Part shown: positions 34,007-42,885 of the stretch, in pieces
Layout of the letters: each line of letters begins with the position of its first letter
Position numbering within the stretch: position 1 is the stretch's first letter
Source: GWC2-56-14 sp043731355
GTDB taxonomy: Bacteria > Nitrospirota > UBA9217
Assembly: GCA_043731355.1 (NCBI GenBank)
Contig: JAYTJE010000028.1
Coordinates: 14,699-78,698 of the forward strand
Reading direction: 5' to 3'
DNA length: 64,000 nt
The notes under the pieces: generated by a model
What the model was told of the DNA's origin: nothing
The model's input: only the letters and a program-made list of their open reading frames with translations
Databases searched by the model: none
Translations under genes and position numbers: made by a program

Positions 34007-34765
34007 ATGATTCTCGGGAAAAGACTCATTGTGGTAATGCCCGCGTATAATGCGGAAAAAACGCTCCGGCAGACCTATGCGGAGCTCCCTCATGAGTATG
34101 TTGATGAGGTCATCCTGGTGGATGACGCGTCCCGGGACCATACGGCCTCCGTTGCGCAGGAGCTCGGCATCACCACGATCGTGCATGCCGAGAACAGAGG
34201 CTACGGCGCAAACCAGAAGACCTGTTACCGGGAGGCGCTGAGGCTCGGCGCCGACATTGTGGTGATGGTCCACCCCGATTATCAGTATTCTCCGCGGCTC
34301 GTAACGGCCATGGCTTCCATGATCACGTCGGGGCATTATGACGTTGTGCTGGGGTCGAGGATTCTTTGCGGAGGGACCTGGCGGGGGGGGATGCCCTTCT
34401 ATAAATACATTGCCAATCGCTTTCTCACGTTGATAGAGAACCAGATGCTTGGAGTAAAATTATCCGAGTTCCATACCGGCTACCGGGCATTCAACCGGGA
34501 GGCGCTTCTTGCGCTGCCTTTGGAGGAGAATTCAAACGATTTTGTTTTTGACAACGAGATGCTTGCACAGGCGGTATACCAGGGCTTCCGCATCGGCGAG
34601 ATAAGCTGTCCCACAAAATATTTTGACGATGCCTCCTCGATCTCGTTCATGCGCAGCGTCCGCTATGGTTTCGGTGTTCTGGCGACGTCGCTGAAATTTG
34701 TTCTTCAGAAACTCGGCCTCGCACACTTTGCCCTGTTCAGCGGCCGCCGTAGGGGAGGGTGGTAA
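34007..34765 (+). CDS. GT2 glycosyltransferase, polyprenyl-phosphate sugar synthase type
   Basis: 252 residues, a GT-A fold. The opening strand is LIVVMPAYNAEKTLRQTYAE, with VDDASRDHT (nucleotide site), GANQKTCYREAL, MVHPDYQYSP (metal-binding acidic pair) and VLGSRI. The ELPHEYVDEVILVDD spacing is typical of DPM1-like dolichol-phosphate mannose synthases. There is no C-terminal membrane segment, so it is the soluble type. It could supply lipid-linked sugar to the GT39 and TMTC-like proteins. Donor specificity cannot be read from sequence. Confidence 0.85.
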   Translation: MILGKRLIVVMPAYNAEKTLRQTYAELPHEYVDEVILVDDASRDHTASVAQELGITTIVHAENRGYGANQKTCYREALRLGADIVVMVHPDYQYSPRLVTAMASMITSGHYDVVLGSRILCGGTWRGGMPFYKYIANRFLTLIENQMLGVKLSEFHTGYRAFNREALLALPLEENSNDFVFDNEMLAQAVYQGFRIGEISCPTKYFDDASSISFMRSVRYGFGVLATSLKFVLQKLGLAHFALFSGRRRGGW

Positions 34766-34786
34766 ACCCGCCTCTCCATTGTTATC

Positions 34787-34816
34787 TCCGTGATATTCAG
34801 TGGCTTTTTCCGTGGT
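34787..34816 (-). repeat. CACGGA repeat, inverted copy
   Basis: TCCGTGATATTCAGTGGC and onward. It is the reverse complement of the repeat at 31391 with three mismatches in 30. It lies between the convergent GT2 and diguanylate cyclase genes. Confidence 0.55.
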
Positions 34817-34829
34817 AAATAACGTAAGT

Positions 34830-35954
34830 TCAGCTGAAAGTAACGCAATTTCTGCCGTTTTCTTTCGAGCGATAGAGGGCTTCATCCGCTTTTTTGATGA
34901 GAGCCTCGGGTGTGATAACGTCTTTGCCGCTGATGCAGGCGACGCCCAGGCTTACCGTTACCTTGATATCGGAGGACCGGCTTCTGATGCTGAACGGATG
35001 GCGCTCAACTGCGTCGCGGATGCGCTCGGCCGTCGCCGCGGCATTGAGCTGTGTCAGACCCGGCATAATGATCGTGAATTCCTCTCCGCCGTAGCGGCAG
35101 CAGATATCCGTGGCCACGCGGCGGCATTGCAGCGTAAGAAGCTGAGACAGCTCTTTCAGGACCGTGTCTCCGGCCTGGTGACCGAAGTTGTCATTGAATT
35201 GCTTAAAGTGGTCTATATCGAGCATAATGAGGGTGAGTGGTTCGGGAGTGCGGTCGCGACGCGCCAGTTCCTGCCTGAGCCGCTCTTGAAAAACCCGGTG
35301 GTTGTAAAGGCCCGTGAGTCCGTCATGCTGGGAAAGATGTTCGATCGTTTCGAAGAGGTGGGCTTTTTCTATGCCTGCTGCGATCTGGTGGGACAAAATT
35401 GCCATGAAGTCCATGTCATCCACAGTGAGACCGTATTTTTTCGGGTGGTCGATGCCGATCACGCCGATGGTCGTATCGCGGACTTTCAGCGCCGTGCCGA
35501 TATAGGATCCGGCCCTTTTTTCTTCGCCCGGAACATGGATAAAATCATCCATGGTCTCGTAAAAAAGCCCCAGATCGTGGATTTGTATGTGCTCGCCGCT
35601 CTCAACGATTTTTCCCGGTGTGCCCTGCCCCGGTTGCAGGGAGAGCGGGCCTTCGACGCTTAGTCCGCGGGAGTAGGACAGCTCCAGGTTTTCTCGCGGG
35701 TCATCGAGCAGATAGACCGAGACGCGGTCAAAAAGAATTGCCCCTTTGATGCTGTCAAAGATGCCGCGGAGCATCTCGCGCTTGTCCACCTGGGAGGAAA
35801 TGGCGAGGGAAACATGGTACTGGACATACATCTCGTTCAGCTTCTTTTCGAGCAGGAGACCCAGGGCGTCGGTCTGCGCTTTCGCCTGCGCAAGCTCTTC
35901 TTCGAGCCTGGTGACCTTTTCCGGCAATTGCTCTACTCTTTGTTCATCAGGCAT
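34830..35954 (-). CDS. Diguanylate cyclase with GAF sensor domain
   Basis: 374 residues: an N-terminal coiled coil (about 8-45), a GAF domain (about 50-195) and a GGDEF domain (about 205-374). Catalytic residues are in LDIDHFKQFNDNFGH and RYGGEEF. The product-inhibition site would be RxxD five residues before GGEEF. Here the residue three before the Asp is Val and the Arg is one place further, so feedback inhibition is probably lost. It makes cyclic di-GMP, a plausible signal for surface or cytochrome behaviour. No membrane helix, so it is cytosolic. Confidence 0.92.
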   Translation of the reverse strand: MPDEQRVEQLPEKVTRLEEELAQAKAQTDALGLLLEKKLNEMYVQYHVSLAISSQVDKREMLRGIFDSIKGAILFDRVSVYLLDDPRENLELSYSRGLSVEGPLSLQPGQGTPGKIVESGEHIQIHDLGLFYETMDDFIHVPGEEKRAGSYIGTALKVRDTTIGVIGIDHPKKYGLTVDDMDFMAILSHQIAAGIEKAHLFETIEHLSQHDGLTGLYNHRVFQERLRQELARRDRTPEPLTLIMLDIDHFKQFNDNFGHQAGDTVLKELSQLLTLQCRRVATDICCRYGGEEFTIIMPGLTQLNAAATAERIRDAVERHPFSIRSRSSDIKVTVSLGVACISGKDVITPEALIKKADEALYRSKENGRNCVTFS

Positions 35955-36004
35955 GTTGTATCACGGTGTGCGCTCGCGAAGAATCCGCCTATGGCCGACT
36001 GAAG

Positions 36005-36772
36005 CTAATTTGTTTTAGGCGCCAGTGGTTTGGCCGGCAGAGGCTGAGGCGCGGCGGTCCCGCTCGGGGCCGAGGCTGGTTTGAGCTGCTGGACCGCAAC
36101 CGGTTTCTGGCCTGGTATGTTGATCGCCGCCGGGGCCTGGATAATGATGACTGTTTTCCGGTCTTTGATGGTGAACCCGCGATCGGGCATGGCCGCGGGG
36201 AAAGCTGCCGCAATGAGCGATTCCTGGCTGATGCCGCCTTTTTCAACCAGATATTTTACCAGGGCAGTTGACCGTTCCGAGGCGAGGGTACGCGCATCCT
36301 TTGCCGGGACCTTTTTTTTGCCCTTGCCGCGGGCTTCGACCGAAAGGGTCATATTGCCGACAAGGATTTCCCGGTCCTTCAGCGTGGGGTTTCTGAGCAG
36401 GTTGCCGATCTTCTGGAGCATGGGGACGCTGTCCTTGGGAAAAGTGATTGAACCGGGCAGATAGAGCAGTTGTTCGGAGATGTTCACGATGACGCGGGTA
36501 TCGACAGCCTGCACCTCCGCTTTGCCAGCGTTCAGTTCAACGGCGAACTCCCGCTTTGCGGTTTCCATGACAGGCGCAACCCAGGCTGTCGCTTTTTGCT
36601 CCGCTTCTTTGCACTTTTTCAGGTCGGTTTTTGCTTTATCAAGTTCCTGCACACCGGTTTTCAGCTTCTGATTTTCCACGGTCATGGGTTGTGCGGTGGT
36701 AAAATAATAAAACGCCGCGGCGCCGAGAACGGCTGCGAGCAATGCTCCCAGAATGTAGGTTACGAGCTTCAT
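36005..36772 (-). CDS. Membrane-anchored OmpA/MotB-like protein
   Basis: 255 residues with one N-terminal helix (about 5-27) and a short coiled coil (about 35-60). A C-terminal OmpA-like domain (about 90-215) includes PGSITFPKDSVPMLQKIGNL and DARTLASERSTALVKYLVEK, the peptidoglycan-binding motif region. A Pro/Ala-rich tail follows. It probably tethers a complex to the cell wall. It starts 58 bp after the aspC stop, so the two may share a transcript. Function otherwise unknown. Confidence 0.8.
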   Translation of the reverse strand: MKLVTYILGALLAAVLGAAAFYYFTTAQPMTVENQKLKTGVQELDKAKTDLKKCKEAEQKATAWVAPVMETAKREFAVELNAGKAEVQAVDTRVIVNISEQLLYLPGSITFPKDSVPMLQKIGNLLRNPTLKDREILVGNMTLSVEARGKGKKKVPAKDARTLASERSTALVKYLVEKGGISQESLIAAAFPAAMPDRGFTIKDRKTVIIIQAPAAINIPGQKPVAVQQLKPASAPSGTAAPQPLPAKPLAPKTN

Positions 36773-36829
36773 GACTGCCTCCTTCGTGAGTGGGATGATG
36801 TGCGGTTACCGGAGCTTTCTCCCGGGCGC

Positions 36830-38023
36830 TTACTGCAAACGGCCAAACGCTTTTTCGATCCGGTCAAGCCCCTTCTGGATATTTTCCATTGATGTTGCGT
36901 ACGACAGTCTGATATAAGCCTCAGCGCCGAAAGCATCTCCCGACACCAGCGCCACTTGCGCGTCTTCAAGTAAATACGTGGCGAGGCCGGCGGAACCTTT
37001 GATGGTCTTCCCGTTCACACTCTTCCCGAACAGCTGCGAAACATCGGGGAATGCATAGAATGCGCCGACCGGCATGAGACAGGAGACTCCCTTCATGGTG
37101 TTCAAGCGCTCCACCATGGAGCGCCGTCGTTTGTCGAATTCGACGTTCATGGTCGCAATGAAATCCTGGGGTCCCCTGAGCGCCTCGACAGCTGCTTTTT
37201 GCGATATGGAGCACGGGTTCGAGGTGCTCTGGCTCTGAATGTTCGCCATGGCGGACAGGACATCTTTCGGACCGGCCGCATAACCGATGCGCCAGCCGGT
37301 CATGGCATGGGACTTGGAAACGCCGTTCACCACGATGGTGAGGTCCTTTATCTCTTTGCCCAGCGAAGCAATGCTAACGTGTTTAAACCCGTCGTAGAGG
37401 AGCTTTTCGTAAATTTCATCGGAGATCACATAGAAGTGATGCCGAACGGCAACTGCCGCGATCTCTTCGAGCGTTTTTCTGTCGTATGCCAGGCCGGTCG
37501 GGTTCGAAGGGCTGTTGAGCACCAGCGCTTTGGTCTTTTTGGTCACCGCAGCTTCGAGTTTTTTTGCCGTAAGCGTGAAGCCTTCCCCGGCGGTTGTCTC
37601 CACGATGACCGGCACGGCATCGTTCAACAGCACCTGGTCTGGATAGGAAACCCAGTAGGGGGCGGGGATGATGACCTCGTCGCCCGGATCGAACAGCGCT
37701 TCCGCAATATTGTACAGGCTGTGTTTTGCGCCGCAGGAAATGAGGACCTGAGATCGCTCGTAGGCCAGATTGTTGTCAGTTTTAAACTTGTCGATGACCG
37801 CGTCTTTTAGTTCGTCGGTGCCGCCTGCCGGCGTATATTTGGTAAAGCCAGACTGGATCGCCTTTATCCCGGCTTGTTTCACGTTCTCAGGCGTGTCGAA
37901 ATCCGGTTCGCCCACGCCGAAATCAACCACATCGATCCCCTGTGCTTTCATGGCCTTGGCCTTGGCCGCTGTTGCCAGGGTGGGGGACGGCTTAATTGCC
38001 GTAGCTCGCTTTGCAATGCCCAT
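36830..38023 (-). CDS. aspC: Aspartate aminotransferase (class I PLP enzyme)
   Basis: Transfers amino groups between aspartate and 2-oxoglutarate. 397 residues from the ATG at 38023. An in-frame ATG eight codons upstream lacks support, since homologues begin near AKRATAIKPSPTLAT. Markers include DFGVGEPDFDTPENVKQA, NSPSNPTG, SDEIYEKLLYDG and the PLP lysine in VSKSHAMTGWRIGY. This is the I-gamma subfamily typical of thermophiles and many anaerobes. Confidence 0.95.
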   Translation of the reverse strand: MGIAKRATAIKPSPTLATAAKAKAMKAQGIDVVDFGVGEPDFDTPENVKQAGIKAIQSGFTKYTPAGGTDELKDAVIDKFKTDNNLAYERSQVLISCGAKHSLYNIAEALFDPGDEVIIPAPYWVSYPDQVLLNDAVPVIVETTAGEGFTLTAKKLEAAVTKKTKALVLNSPSNPTGLAYDRKTLEEIAAVAVRHHFYVISDEIYEKLLYDGFKHVSIASLGKEIKDLTIVVNGVSKSHAMTGWRIGYAAGPKDVLSAMANIQSQSTSNPCSISQKAAVEALRGPQDFIATMNVEFDKRRRSMVERLNTMKGVSCLMPVGAFYAFPDVSQLFGKSVNGKTIKGSAGLATYLLEDAQVALVSGDAFGAEAYIRLSYATSMENIQKGLDRIEKAFGRLQ

Positions 38024-38093
38024 GCGTATGATGCCCTTTCTATCCAAAACAATAAAGAAAAAAATAGTATGAGAAGCTGTCTAAGTGCTTGAA

Positions 38094-38122
38094 TTTTTAT
38101 CATACGGCACCGCCAAAGTCAA
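38094..38122 (-). promoter_or_regulatory. Possible sigma-70 promoter of aspC
   Basis: On the minus strand TTGACT (38122-38117) and TAAAAA (38099-38094) with a 17-bp spacer, about 70 bp before the aspC start. The -10 match is weak. Confidence 0.4.
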
Positions 38123-38168
38123 ATGGTTTCTTGGAAACTACCGGATCTGATTCATGATGCGAACGGGG

Positions 38169-38197
38169 TTGACTAATACCTCGCACTTCAGTACTAT
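38169..38197 (+). promoter_or_regulatory. Sigma-70 promoter of the DUF4337 gene
   Basis: TTGACT (38169-38174) and TACTAT (38192-38197) with a 17-bp spacer, about 36 bp before an AAAGGAG ribosome-binding site. Confidence 0.65.
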
Positions 38198-38232
38198 GTG
38201 GCCTCATCATACCAAATTAAAGGAGAGTTTTT

Positions 38233-38772
38233 ATGGCAGAAGAAAAGAAAGAAGCTTGGCTTAGTTATCTTGCGCTCACGACAGTGATCTTTGCCGTCTG
38301 CGCCACGCTCTCGACGCTCAAGGGGGGCGGTTTTTCCACCCGGTCGGTCATATCCCAGTCGCAGGCATCGGACCAGTGGGCTTATTTTCAGTCGAAGAGC
38401 ATCAAGGGATACCTCTATGATCTGCAGCGCGAGAAGCTGGAGCTGGAATTGAAAACCTTAAAAGGCGGCGCGTCCCGCCCGGTCGTTGCCGAGTATCAGG
38501 CGAAGATCGACGCGTACAAGGAAAAGACAAAAAAGTATGACGAGGAAAAGGAAGAGGTAAAGAAAAAAGCGGAGGAGCTTGAAAAACAGCGCGATGATGC
38601 AAAGGGCCATGCCGGAGCGTTCGGCCTGGCGGCCATGTTCCTGCAGATCGCGATCCTGCTCTCATCCATCGCTGCGTTGATGAAAAAGAAGCTCTTCTGG
38701 GTCCTTGGTGTGGCAGGAGGGAGTCTTGGAATGGTGTATTTTTTTAACGGGTTTTTTCTCTTTATGAAGTAG
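38233..38772 (+). CDS. DUF4337 family membrane protein
   Basis: 179 residues. An N-terminal helix (WLSYLALTTVIFAVCATLS, about 10-28) precedes SQASDQWAYFQSKSIK, the most conserved part of the family. A long charged coiled coil (about 60-125) follows, then two C-terminal helices. Proteins of this family are widespread and uncharacterised. The gene stands alone with its own promoter between divergent aspC and the convergent LysM gene. Confidence 0.85.
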   Translation: MAEEKKEAWLSYLALTTVIFAVCATLSTLKGGGFSTRSVISQSQASDQWAYFQSKSIKGYLYDLQREKLELELKTLKGGASRPVVAEYQAKIDAYKEKTKKYDEEKEEVKKKAEELEKQRDDAKGHAGAFGLAAMFLQIAILLSSIAALMKKKLFWVLGVAGGSLGMVYFFNGFFLFMK

Positions 38773-38926
38773 GGTTCTCTCGATACGTGTCTTTTTCCTG
38801 AACAAGCCGGGGCAGAAAATGCGCGGCCTTTTCCTTGGTCGCGCTCTGCCGGGCGCACCAAAAAAAATCCCCGCTCTGTCCGGAGACGAAGCGGGGATTG
38901 ACCTGCGGATATGGGAAGCCGATACG

Positions 38927-40096
38927 TTATTTGATGAGCTCGACCCGGTCGCCTTTGACGATGGCTTCAGTGCTGTTCTTCACCAGGGCGGTAGCCGTGG
39001 TGTCCTTGACCAGGACCACCAGGGCATCACCAACGATCTTTCTCGGGTAGCCTTTTTTGAGCGCGTCAAGGAAGACGATGAACCGGTCGCCCGGCTTTAC
39101 TCCGTCATTGCCGCCTTTGTCTATGTAGAGTATGTCGAAACTTCCATTGAGCGAGCGGCTGTCCACGACATCAATGATGAGCCCATCGATCGCCCGGCCG
39201 TCGTTTTTGGGGACGGAGTAGATGAGCGTCGGTTCCTGATAGGGCGCTAACAGGCTGCCTTTGGCGATGCTGTCAAAGGAAAGGGATATCCGTGCGGTGA
39301 GGTAGGCGGCGCCAGGAATTTTTTCGCCCACCTGGAGGATGCCGAGGACCTTGATAAGGCTGCCCAGTTTTTTGCCGGTTTGGGGGTGCTTCACTTTTTT
39401 TACCGGAGCAAAGACAAGGTATTTGTCCCCGGGCTTCACGGTCTCCGGGTTGGCGACCTTAATAAAGACGATATCGTCAAAACCGAACATGGCTTTCGGT
39501 TCCAAGGCCCCCGTAATTGATTCCGCCGAGGTGTCCGTGCCCACATAGCCCGCGCTCACCATGGTGTACTTGTCAATGAGCGGACGCGCGAGCTGCTGGT
39601 CCTGGATGATTTCATGTTTTACCGGCGCCTCTTCCTGAACGGGCGCCGCGGTCGTTTGAGGTTTCTGAACGGTTTCTGCCGGTTCGGCAATTGTTTCATC
39701 CGTCGGCGCCGCCTGGGCCGGCACGGTCGGCGTAACCGCTGTATCAACTTTTTCTACCCGTTCCTCAGCGGCCGGCGCGGTCACCGCAGGCGCTTGCATG
39801 GCGCGCTCGATCGGGGCAAGACTCGGGATGATAAGTTTGTTCCCGGGATAGATCAAGTCGGGGTTCGTGATGGAGGGATTTTCCTTCCAGATGAGCGGCC
39901 ACAGGAACGGGTCCTTGAGCGCGCTGTTCGCGATGTCCCAGAGCGTATCGCCCTGAGTTACGGTATAGGCGCTGTTTTCCGGCGCCACTGATGCGGCCGG
40001 TGCTGTTTGTTCCTGGGGCCGGGCGGTGGAAGGGAAAAGTATGAGCGTGGTTGCTAGCGCCAGACTGAAAACGAGGGTATGCGACCTTTTGGTCAT
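38927..40096 (-). CDS. LysM-domain envelope protein
   Basis: 389 residues with a signal peptide (about 1-28). A LysM peptidoglycan-binding domain at about 43-92 reads YTVTQGDTLWDIANSALKDP through NLIYPGNKLIIP-like sequence. A Pro/Ala/Thr-rich linker (about 95-170) and a C-terminal domain of about 200 residues with repeated KPGDKYLVF and KPGDRFIVFLD loops follow. The arrangement is common in Desulfobacterota and Nitrospirota, function unknown. It overlaps the upstream lipoprotein gene by four bases, so they are coexpressed. Confidence 0.83.
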   Translation of the reverse strand: MTKRSHTLVFSLALATTLILFPSTARPQEQTAPAASVAPENSAYTVTQGDTLWDIANSALKDPFLWPLIWKENPSITNPDLIYPGNKLIIPSLAPIERAMQAPAVTAPAAEERVEKVDTAVTPTVPAQAAPTDETIAEPAETVQKPQTTAAPVQEEAPVKHEIIQDQQLARPLIDKYTMVSAGYVGTDTSAESITGALEPKAMFGFDDIVFIKVANPETVKPGDKYLVFAPVKKVKHPQTGKKLGSLIKVLGILQVGEKIPGAAYLTARISLSFDSIAKGSLLAPYQEPTLIYSVPKNDGRAIDGLIIDVVDSRSLNGSFDILYIDKGGNDGVKPGDRFIVFLDALKKGYPRKIVGDALVVLVKDTTATALVKNSTEAIVKGDRVELIK

Positions 40097-40437
40097 TCCT
40101 GCCTCCTGAGCTTCCTTGTCTTTTTGCCGGCCCGTTTTTTCACCGGTTTCTTTTTTATGGCGGGTTTGTCCTGTTCGTTGGGGGTTGCCACTCTGTTCTG
40201 CCGGTTTTCCAGTGCATTCACCGTAATCGAAAGCGTATTAATAGTTGTGGTTGCTTCGGCTAATTTAGTTTTGGTTTCCAACTGGAGTTTCTGAAGTTCA
40301 AGGAGCTGTTTTTGCAGGATGATGACCTCGTCCTTGAGAGGATCCGGTTGCGGCAGCTGAGCTGGTGTGCATGCTGTCAGGAACAGGCTGGTAAGCAGCG
40401 CCTTAACCGGCAGGGCTGACCCTTGGTGTCCTTTCAT
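40093..40437 (-). CDS. Small coiled-coil lipoprotein
   Basis: 114 residues. Lipobox-like LFLTAC near residue 23 follows a short hydrophobic stretch. The middle (about 35-80) is a coiled coil (DEVIILQKQLLELQKLQLET), and the tail is strongly basic (KKKPVKKRAGKKTRKLRRQE). It resembles Lpp/Braun-type or YbgF-like spacers in layout only. Translationally coupled to the LysM gene, so both may link the outer membrane to peptidoglycan. Confidence 0.65.
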   Translation of the reverse strand: MKGHQGSALPVKALLTSLFLTACTPAQLPQPDPLKDEVIILQKQLLELQKLQLETKTKLAEATTTINTLSITVNALENRQNRVATPNEQDKPAIKKKPVKKRAGKKTRKLRRQE

Positions 40438-40524
40438 GAACCGAGCATTCCCCCTGTCCGTGTCACCAAAGAGGCGATCAAATTCCCCTCAAGCCGTCTG
40501 CGCAAATCAAAAAACACTGGCTGT

Positions 40525-40554
40525 AAGATAGCCGAGAAACCTCTTGTTTGTCAA
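40525..40554 (-). promoter_or_regulatory. Sigma-70 promoter of the lipoprotein-LysM operon
   Basis: Minus-strand TTGACA (40554-40549) and TATCTT (40530-40525), 18-bp spacer, about 88 bp before the lipoprotein start. It overlaps a TTG codon (40548) that could open the divergent kinase frame, which favours the later kinase ATG. Confidence 0.6.
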
Positions 40555-40613
40555 GAGAATTAATCATAGCCGGAACTTGCTTTTGCTGCGTCTTTTTGGT
40601 ATTCTGCCGTACG

Positions 40614-42800
40614 ATGAACAGCGGACAAAACCATCAGCAGACCGGGTTCAAGGGCGTGCTTTACCTTCTGGCGTTCATGCTCCTGACCGCAGGCGCCATC
40701 GCTTTACAACTCAAATACCGTGGGTTTGAAGGCCCCCTCTCGGACAGCCTTCTCATTATCGTTCTGATCAATGCCAATTTCCTGCTCCTGGCGGCGGTCA
40801 TCGTCATGATCGCCCGCAGTCTCTGGAAACTGTCCATCGAGAGGAAACAGCGGGTGTTGGGGGCGCGGTTCAGGACCAAACTGGTGACCGCTTTTGTCAG
40901 CCTGTCCTTCATTCCGCCTGTTTTGCTGTTCATCATCGGAAGCGGCATGTTTACCAGCAGCATTGAGCGTCTTTTTAACCTCCGGGTAGAGAACTCGCTC
41001 AAAGCCTCCCGTTCCGTGGCCCAGGCATATTACGAGCTCCTCGGAAACAAGGCGCTTGTCTTCGGCAGGGAGCTCAGCAGGCAGATGACCGAGGAGCAGC
41101 TGTTGAACCGCTTTGAACAGCCGGTGCTCAAGGAGTATCTGGCCCGAAAAGCGGTCGAGTATGACCTTGACGGCTTAGAACTTATTACCGTCCCCCGTGA
41201 ACGTGCGGTTACGATCGTTACGGCGCACTTTCCGGATAAAACCTTCAGGGCTACCTCATCCGAGTTTGCTGAACGGGCAGTATCCGGCGGGGTGGTGTCC
41301 GGCATTATTGAACTGGGGAAACGGGGACAGATCGTACGCGCCGTGGTCCCGCTCCATGCTTCCGCCGCGGACCGGAAGGTGACAGCGCTGATCAGCATCA
41401 GCTACTATGTCCCCCAGAACCTGGCGTCAAAAGCGGCCGAGATCAACACCGGGTATGCGCAATACCGGGCTTCGCAGGCAGAAAAGGAACCGATCAAGCT
41501 GGCCTACCGGCTTGGGTTTCTCGCGGTAACCCTGTCGCTGCTGCTCGCCGCCATCTGGGTGGCGCTCCGCGTGGCAGCGGGTATTACCGTGCCTATCCAG
41601 AAGCTTGCCGAAGGGACGGCTGCTGTAGCAGCCGGCAGGTTCGATTATCGCATTGACGAAGCGCCGGGTGACGAGATCGGGGTGCTGATCGCTTCTTTCA
41701 ATAACATGACGAACGATCTGAAGCATTCTCGTGAGCGTCTGGAACAGGAGGTCGCTTACAAGGAAACGATCCTTTCAAACATTGATACGGGTGTTGTTTC
41801 CCTGGACCGTGCCGGCAGGATCACCACCATCAATCGGGCGGCCACGGACATTCTGAGCGTTCGAGCCCAGGACGTGCTTTTCAAACGCTACGATGAGGCG
41901 TTCGTCTTTATTGAACTCGGCCCGGTACGCACGTTGTTCCGCAAACTTGAGGAAGGGACGGGCCAGGCGGAGGAAGAACTGTCGCTGACCGTGCGCGGCA
42001 GGGTCCTGACGCTCCGGATGCGGGTCACGACGCTGCGGGACAGCGGAGGGGCGCTGTCCGGATCGGTCATCACGTTTGACGATCTGACGGAGCTGCTCAA
42101 GGCGAAAAAAGCGGAGACCTGGCAGGATGTGGCGCGCAGGATCGCCCACGAATTCAAGAATCCGCTTACTCCCATCAAACTCTCGGCCGAACGTCTGAGA
42201 AAAAAACACGCTGAGGGCGCCGCGGATTTTGATGCGGTCTTCGATGAATGCAGCCGCACCATCGTGCAGGAAGCGGACGGCCTGCGAAAGCTGGTCGATG
42301 AGTTCGCGAACTTTGCCCGGATGCCGAGTTCAAATCCCGTACCGCAGCCGCTCCACCTGGTCCTGGAGAGCGTCATACCTCTTTATGCGGGAGCGCATAA
42401 GGACATTTTGTTCGTGCGTCAGTATCAGGCCGGCCTGCCCGAGGTGCTGCTGGACCGGGAGCAGGTGAAGCGGGTGTTCATCAACCTGTTCGAGAATGCT
42501 GTTGAGGCCATGGGCGGCAAGGGCACGATCTGGGTCACCACGGCCATGAACGCAGCCGGCAGGGTGCGCGTGGAGGTGGCGGACAGCGGGCCCGGCATAG
42601 CGCCCGGCGATGTCCCGCGTGTGTTCGAACCGGATTTCTCCCGCAAGAAAAAAAACGGGGGCCTGGGGCTGGCCATCGTGCACAAGATCATCGCCGACCA
42701 CGGCGGCTCGATCCGCTTTGAGAAAAACGCGCCAACGGGTGCGCGCTTTATTATAGAGTTCGCGGCGGTGGCCGGGAACACGGAAGTTCAGAGTTCATAG
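40614..42800 (+). CDS. NtrY-like sensor histidine kinase
   Basis: 728 residues from the ATG at 40614. Several N-terminal helices (about 10-90) lead to an extracytoplasmic sensor (about 110-285). A helix, HAMP (about 315-365) and PAS (about 380-480) domains follow. The phosphoacceptor is in DVARRIAHEFKNPLTPIKLS, and the ATPase has NLFENAVEAM, DSGPGIAPGD and GGLGLAIVHKII. This is the NtrY architecture, whose partner NtrX activates sigma-54 promoters. No response regulator is adjacent, which is unusual. Given three sigma-54 promoters nearby it is a candidate, unproven, upstream sensor. Confidence 0.9.
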   Translation: MNSGQNHQQTGFKGVLYLLAFMLLTAGAIALQLKYRGFEGPLSDSLLIIVLINANFLLLAAVIVMIARSLWKLSIERKQRVLGARFRTKLVTAFVSLSFIPPVLLFIIGSGMFTSSIERLFNLRVENSLKASRSVAQAYYELLGNKALVFGRELSRQMTEEQLLNRFEQPVLKEYLARKAVEYDLDGLELITVPRERAVTIVTAHFPDKTFRATSSEFAERAVSGGVVSGIIELGKRGQIVRAVVPLHASAADRKVTALISISYYVPQNLASKAAEINTGYAQYRASQAEKEPIKLAYRLGFLAVTLSLLLAAIWVALRVAAGITVPIQKLAEGTAAVAAGRFDYRIDEAPGDEIGVLIASFNNMTNDLKHSRERLEQEVAYKETILSNIDTGVVSLDRAGRITTINRAATDILSVRAQDVLFKRYDEAFVFIELGPVRTLFRKLEEGTGQAEEELSLTVRGRVLTLRMRVTTLRDSGGALSGSVITFDDLTELLKAKKAETWQDVARRIAHEFKNPLTPIKLSAERLRKKHAEGAADFDAVFDECSRTIVQEADGLRKLVDEFANFARMPSSNPVPQPLHLVLESVIPLYAGAHKDILFVRQYQAGLPEVLLDREQVKRVFINLFENAVEAMGGKGTIWVTTAMNAAGRVRVEVADSGPGIAPGDVPRVFEPDFSRKKKNGGLGLAIVHKIIADHGGSIRFEKNAPTGARFIIEFAAVAGNTEVQSS

Positions 42801-42868
42801 TTTGGTGTTCGGAGCAAACCCAGAGCGCCGATTGCGCATTTCAACTCCGAACCCCGAACGCCGAACAT
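42786..42868. repeat. GTTCGGAG word-palindrome
   Basis: AGTTCAGAGTTC and GTGTTCGGAG on the left pair with CTCCGAACCCCGAACGCC on the right. It fills the gap between the kinase and the rhodanese gene and removes the reason to start rhodanese upstream of 42886. Confidence 0.6.
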
Positions 42869-42885
42869 ATTTAAAGGGGGGTCAC

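Noticed and set aside
40548..40613. TTG start adding 22 residues to the NtrY-like kinase
   Set aside because: It overlaps the -35 element of the divergent lipoprotein promoter and lacks a ribosome-binding site. The ATG at 40614 is preferred.
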